Part shown: in pieces, positions 47,641 through 64,000 of the stretch
Layout: the number at the start of each line of letters is the position of its first letter
How positions within the stretch are numbered: position 1 is the first letter of the stretch
Origin: Istiophorus platypterus
Taxonomy: Eukaryota; Chordata; Actinopteri; Istiophoriformes; Istiophoridae
Assembly: GCA_016859345.1 (NCBI GenBank)
Contig: CM029128.1
Coordinates: 21,827,604-21,891,603, forward strand
Reading direction: 5' to 3'
DNA length: 64,000 nucleotides
Position numbers and translations under genes: made by a program
Notes under the pieces: generated by a model
What the model saw: only the letters and a program-made list of their open reading frames with translations
What the model was told of the DNA's origin: nothing
Database searches by the model: none

Positions 47641-47893
47641 CATACCCAACACACACGTCACGCTCACACACTGGACCGACCTCGCTGCCTAAATATGGAC
47701 AACGTCCTCGTGCGGAAAAAAAAGCCTGGGGCTCGTGCAGCTGCTATCCATCCTCGAGCTCTCCGCGAGCCGCTCAGACCAGCCGCACGCGCGCTCCTGT
47801 CCACCTCCGTCCTCGTCGCCGACCGGTTCCTCTGCCTCAGTCGGGATAACCGAGCAAAGTTCTCCTAGTGCGCCGAACACACGCTGAGCAAAC
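47640..47893 (+). promoter_or_regulatory. tpm2: tpm2 distal promoter and 5' UTR (upstream of exon 1a)
   Basis: CpG-rich sequence directly upstream of the exon 1a ATG, in contrast to the AT-rich surroundings. CCTAAATATGG at 47688-47698 is close to a CArG (SRF) or MEF2 site, and CAGCTG at 47738-47743 is an E-box. Both suit a muscle gene, but no function is shown. I see no clear TATA box. Confidence 0.5.
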
Positions 47894-61818
<13,925 letters not shown>

Positions 61819-64000
61819 GTATGTCAACACTCACCTCCTGCATCTTCTACCACTTCTACTTACACAAGTAACATATCTACTCCCTGTCCTGCAGTGAATA
61901 ATGTTAAAATAATAAACAGCTTTACTAATCCCGGTTCTACTGTTGGAACTGAATTGATGACTGGCAGACAGCACAGTTATGAGAGGATCTGTAACGTCTA
62001 AGGCCGGGTTATAGTAGGAAAGAAGTAGTCTACATGATGTGCTTTCCAACCACATTGAAAATCAAGAGTGTTTCAACCTGATCTACACTGACACACTCAA
62101 AGGTGGACTGAAAAACTGGCTGTCATACAGAGGGGAGGGGTTCAAAAATTGACAACTGAACTTGCTGATTTAGTCCTGTGAATATTTGTCTAGAACAGAA
62201 CACAACTTCAGTAAGAAACTAATACAGAAATCAGGCTTTCTGTGATATCTTTGGCAGAGCCCTGTAGGCTAGAGGTCTGGCACAGTAGAAGTGGAGGGGG
62301 CTGCAGGGTGCAGTTCAGAACAGGGCTATTGTTTGCATATATGTTTTAAAAGACAAGGAAATGCAGTTTTATTAATCTAGTACCTTTCACACACAGGTTA
62401 ATTCAGTGCTTTACATACGTACTGTAGAATAAATAACAGGAAATTAGTTAGATAGTAGTATAAAATAAAAACACAGAAAAGCTTCCGTAAATAAAGAAAG
62501 CTTTAAAAAAATGAAAAAACAATAAAAGTACAGATTTAAAATCTAAAAGCAGTTTTCCAATGCCTGAAACATCGATCATGATAAATGTCCAAATGGCAAA
62601 ACAACCAACAGGGGGTGTAAGACCACAAACTGAAAGACCCCTGCACTTTAACCACTGATGGAGTTTGATATTCAGGCCACAGCTGTTTCTATCAAGTACT
62701 TGAGATTAGAAATATTTCAATATTAAAACTTGACAAATGAATGTCATGAACCAGCTAGGGTCACCAGTTACTTCACAGATTGATATTTTAAACAAACATG
62801 TGATCCATCACAAAATACATGGTTAGAGATACAACTAACTAGCAGAAGGTTAAACAGTTCCACTCAACCTTGAGCAGCTTTGACATAAAAATGCTGCTAA
62901 AATAACCATATTATATAATATATGATAATATACCACCATGAAACATGCCTTTCTGTTTTGCATAATTTGCAATTTTGATACTTTAGGTACATTATGCTGC
63001 TAATACTTTCATACTGTACTTGAGCAAAATTATGAATGAAGGACATTTACTTGTAATGGAGTATTTTATACCTGTGGCACTACTACTTTTACTTAAGTAG
63101 ATGATCTGAATAGTTCTAGTTTGAACTGGCCAGCAGGGTGGAAAATACATGTAGTTACAGATGGGTAAAAATTAAGAAAAAAAACTAGAGCGAGTGGAAA
63201 AACAGGATCATCATCCATCGAGAGGAATGGTCACTGAATGGTTTGGAAATGGAATGGAAATGTGATGCCTTGTTATGGTCTAAACTACCTAGCTGTATGT
63301 AAAGTAGTTAAAATTAGTTCCTTCTTGAGCTGCTGCAACATTAAAATGGTGCTTACCCTTTTAATGCTTATTACCATTCTGCAGAATAAGTACTTTGATA
63401 CTTTAAGCAAATTTTTCTGATAATACCTCTGCACTTTTACTTAAGTAGCATTTTGAATGCAGTGTTATTGCTACAATCACCAATATTAAATATTGAATCT
63501 CAATACCACTAGTAACTAGTAGTAAGAACTTTTTATACCCCACGTGTGGAGGTTTGAAATTCAGATAACAATAAGACTTTGTTAGTGGTGAAATTATCTG
63601 ATTTACTTGAAACAATCAAGTCAGAAACTTGGAAAAACTCCAGGAAAGTGTTGTGTTCCAAAATGGATGTTTGTTAGGCTTGACCCGATATTGATCCCGT
63701 TGTTTCTGGCATGTGTTGCATTTGGATGTGATGAGTGGAGATGACATTGATAATACTAAATGATTTGTTCAGTTTGTGTGTATTTTAACCTAGTTTATAG
63801 AGACCTGTGATTGCATCTTTTTGCTATCTTTTTATTAAACTTTAAGTTGGAACTTTGCTTTCATTGTTACTTGCACTTGGTGAGCTGGAGTAACCACCTG
63901 ATTTGATGACATTAACACCAGTGAAACTGGTTCTAATTCTACCAGTTTCAATGCAGTATCATTTTCTGTTTGGTTTTCTGATTTATGTCCCTTCCACTCA
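61819..64000. other. tpm2 intron 8, open at window end
   Basis: 2.2 kb with no tropomyosin exon 9 of either type. Near 62380-62450 is a CTTTCACACA...GTGCTTTACATA segment like a fish SINE/LINE tail. The rest is AT-rich. Confidence 0.6.

Noticed and set aside
47617..47868. 83-codon frame upstream of tpm2 exon 1a
   Set aside because: It lies in the CpG-rich 5' UTR/promoter, is out of frame with tropomyosin and has no known similarity.
61819..64000. tpm2 exon 9a or 9d inside the window
   Set aside because: I searched for the terminal-exon patterns (YAQKxKYKAISEELD and KLAQAKEEN types) in all forward frames and found none. The exon must lie beyond 64000.

Overview
The window is a piece of a vertebrate nuclear genome, most likely a teleost (ray-finned) fish. 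It has spliced genes with GT-AG introns, many CA/TG microsatellites, several decayed Tc1/mariner transposons and other fish-type interspersed repeats. The species cannot be told from the sequence alone. Two genes lie head to tail on the + strand, and I find no convincing gene on the - strand.

Positions 1-44954 hold the C-terminal five-sixths of a talin gene, from the linker after the FERM head to the stop codon. I could place 47 coding exons with consistent splice phases. I number residues by setting the serine of the VSPKK motif as S425. With one copy of the duplicated exon pair described below, the last residue is then 2541, the length of mammalian talin-1. Paralogue-diagnostic residues (TNNLCEAAN, KAASAAQREL, SVTELIQ, LPSELR) fit talin-1 (tln1) rather than talin-2. 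The head-coding exons lie upstream of the window.

The most striking observation is an almost perfect tandem duplication of about 885 bp (9459-10343 and 10344-11227). It carries two complete in-frame talin exons. If both copies are spliced in, the rod gains 88 residues at the R4/R5 boundary. The copies differ by one intronic base, so this is either a very recent duplication or an assembly artefact.

Positions 44955 to about 47640 are the tln1 3' UTR and a short intergenic space. Positions 47894-61818 hold a tropomyosin gene, best called tpm2: exon 1a, exon 2, a second first exon (1b) inside a CpG-rich promoter, exons 3-5, the mutually exclusive pair 6a/6b, and exons 7 and 8. The alternative last exons (9a/9d types) are not seen and should lie beyond 64000. 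The talin-1/tropomyosin-2 pair matches the TLN1-TPM2 order on human chromosome 9. A sister pair, TLN2-TPM1, lies on human chromosome 15. The two proteins share the actin cytoskeleton: talin links integrins to F-actin, and tropomyosin coats and gates actin filaments.

The long introns, especially 29198-36505, 39446-44423 and 48008-53497, hold no further gene that I recognise. They contain Tc1 relics, three repeat families each present two or more times within the window, microsatellites, a perfect 18-bp hairpin and a short telomere-like tract.
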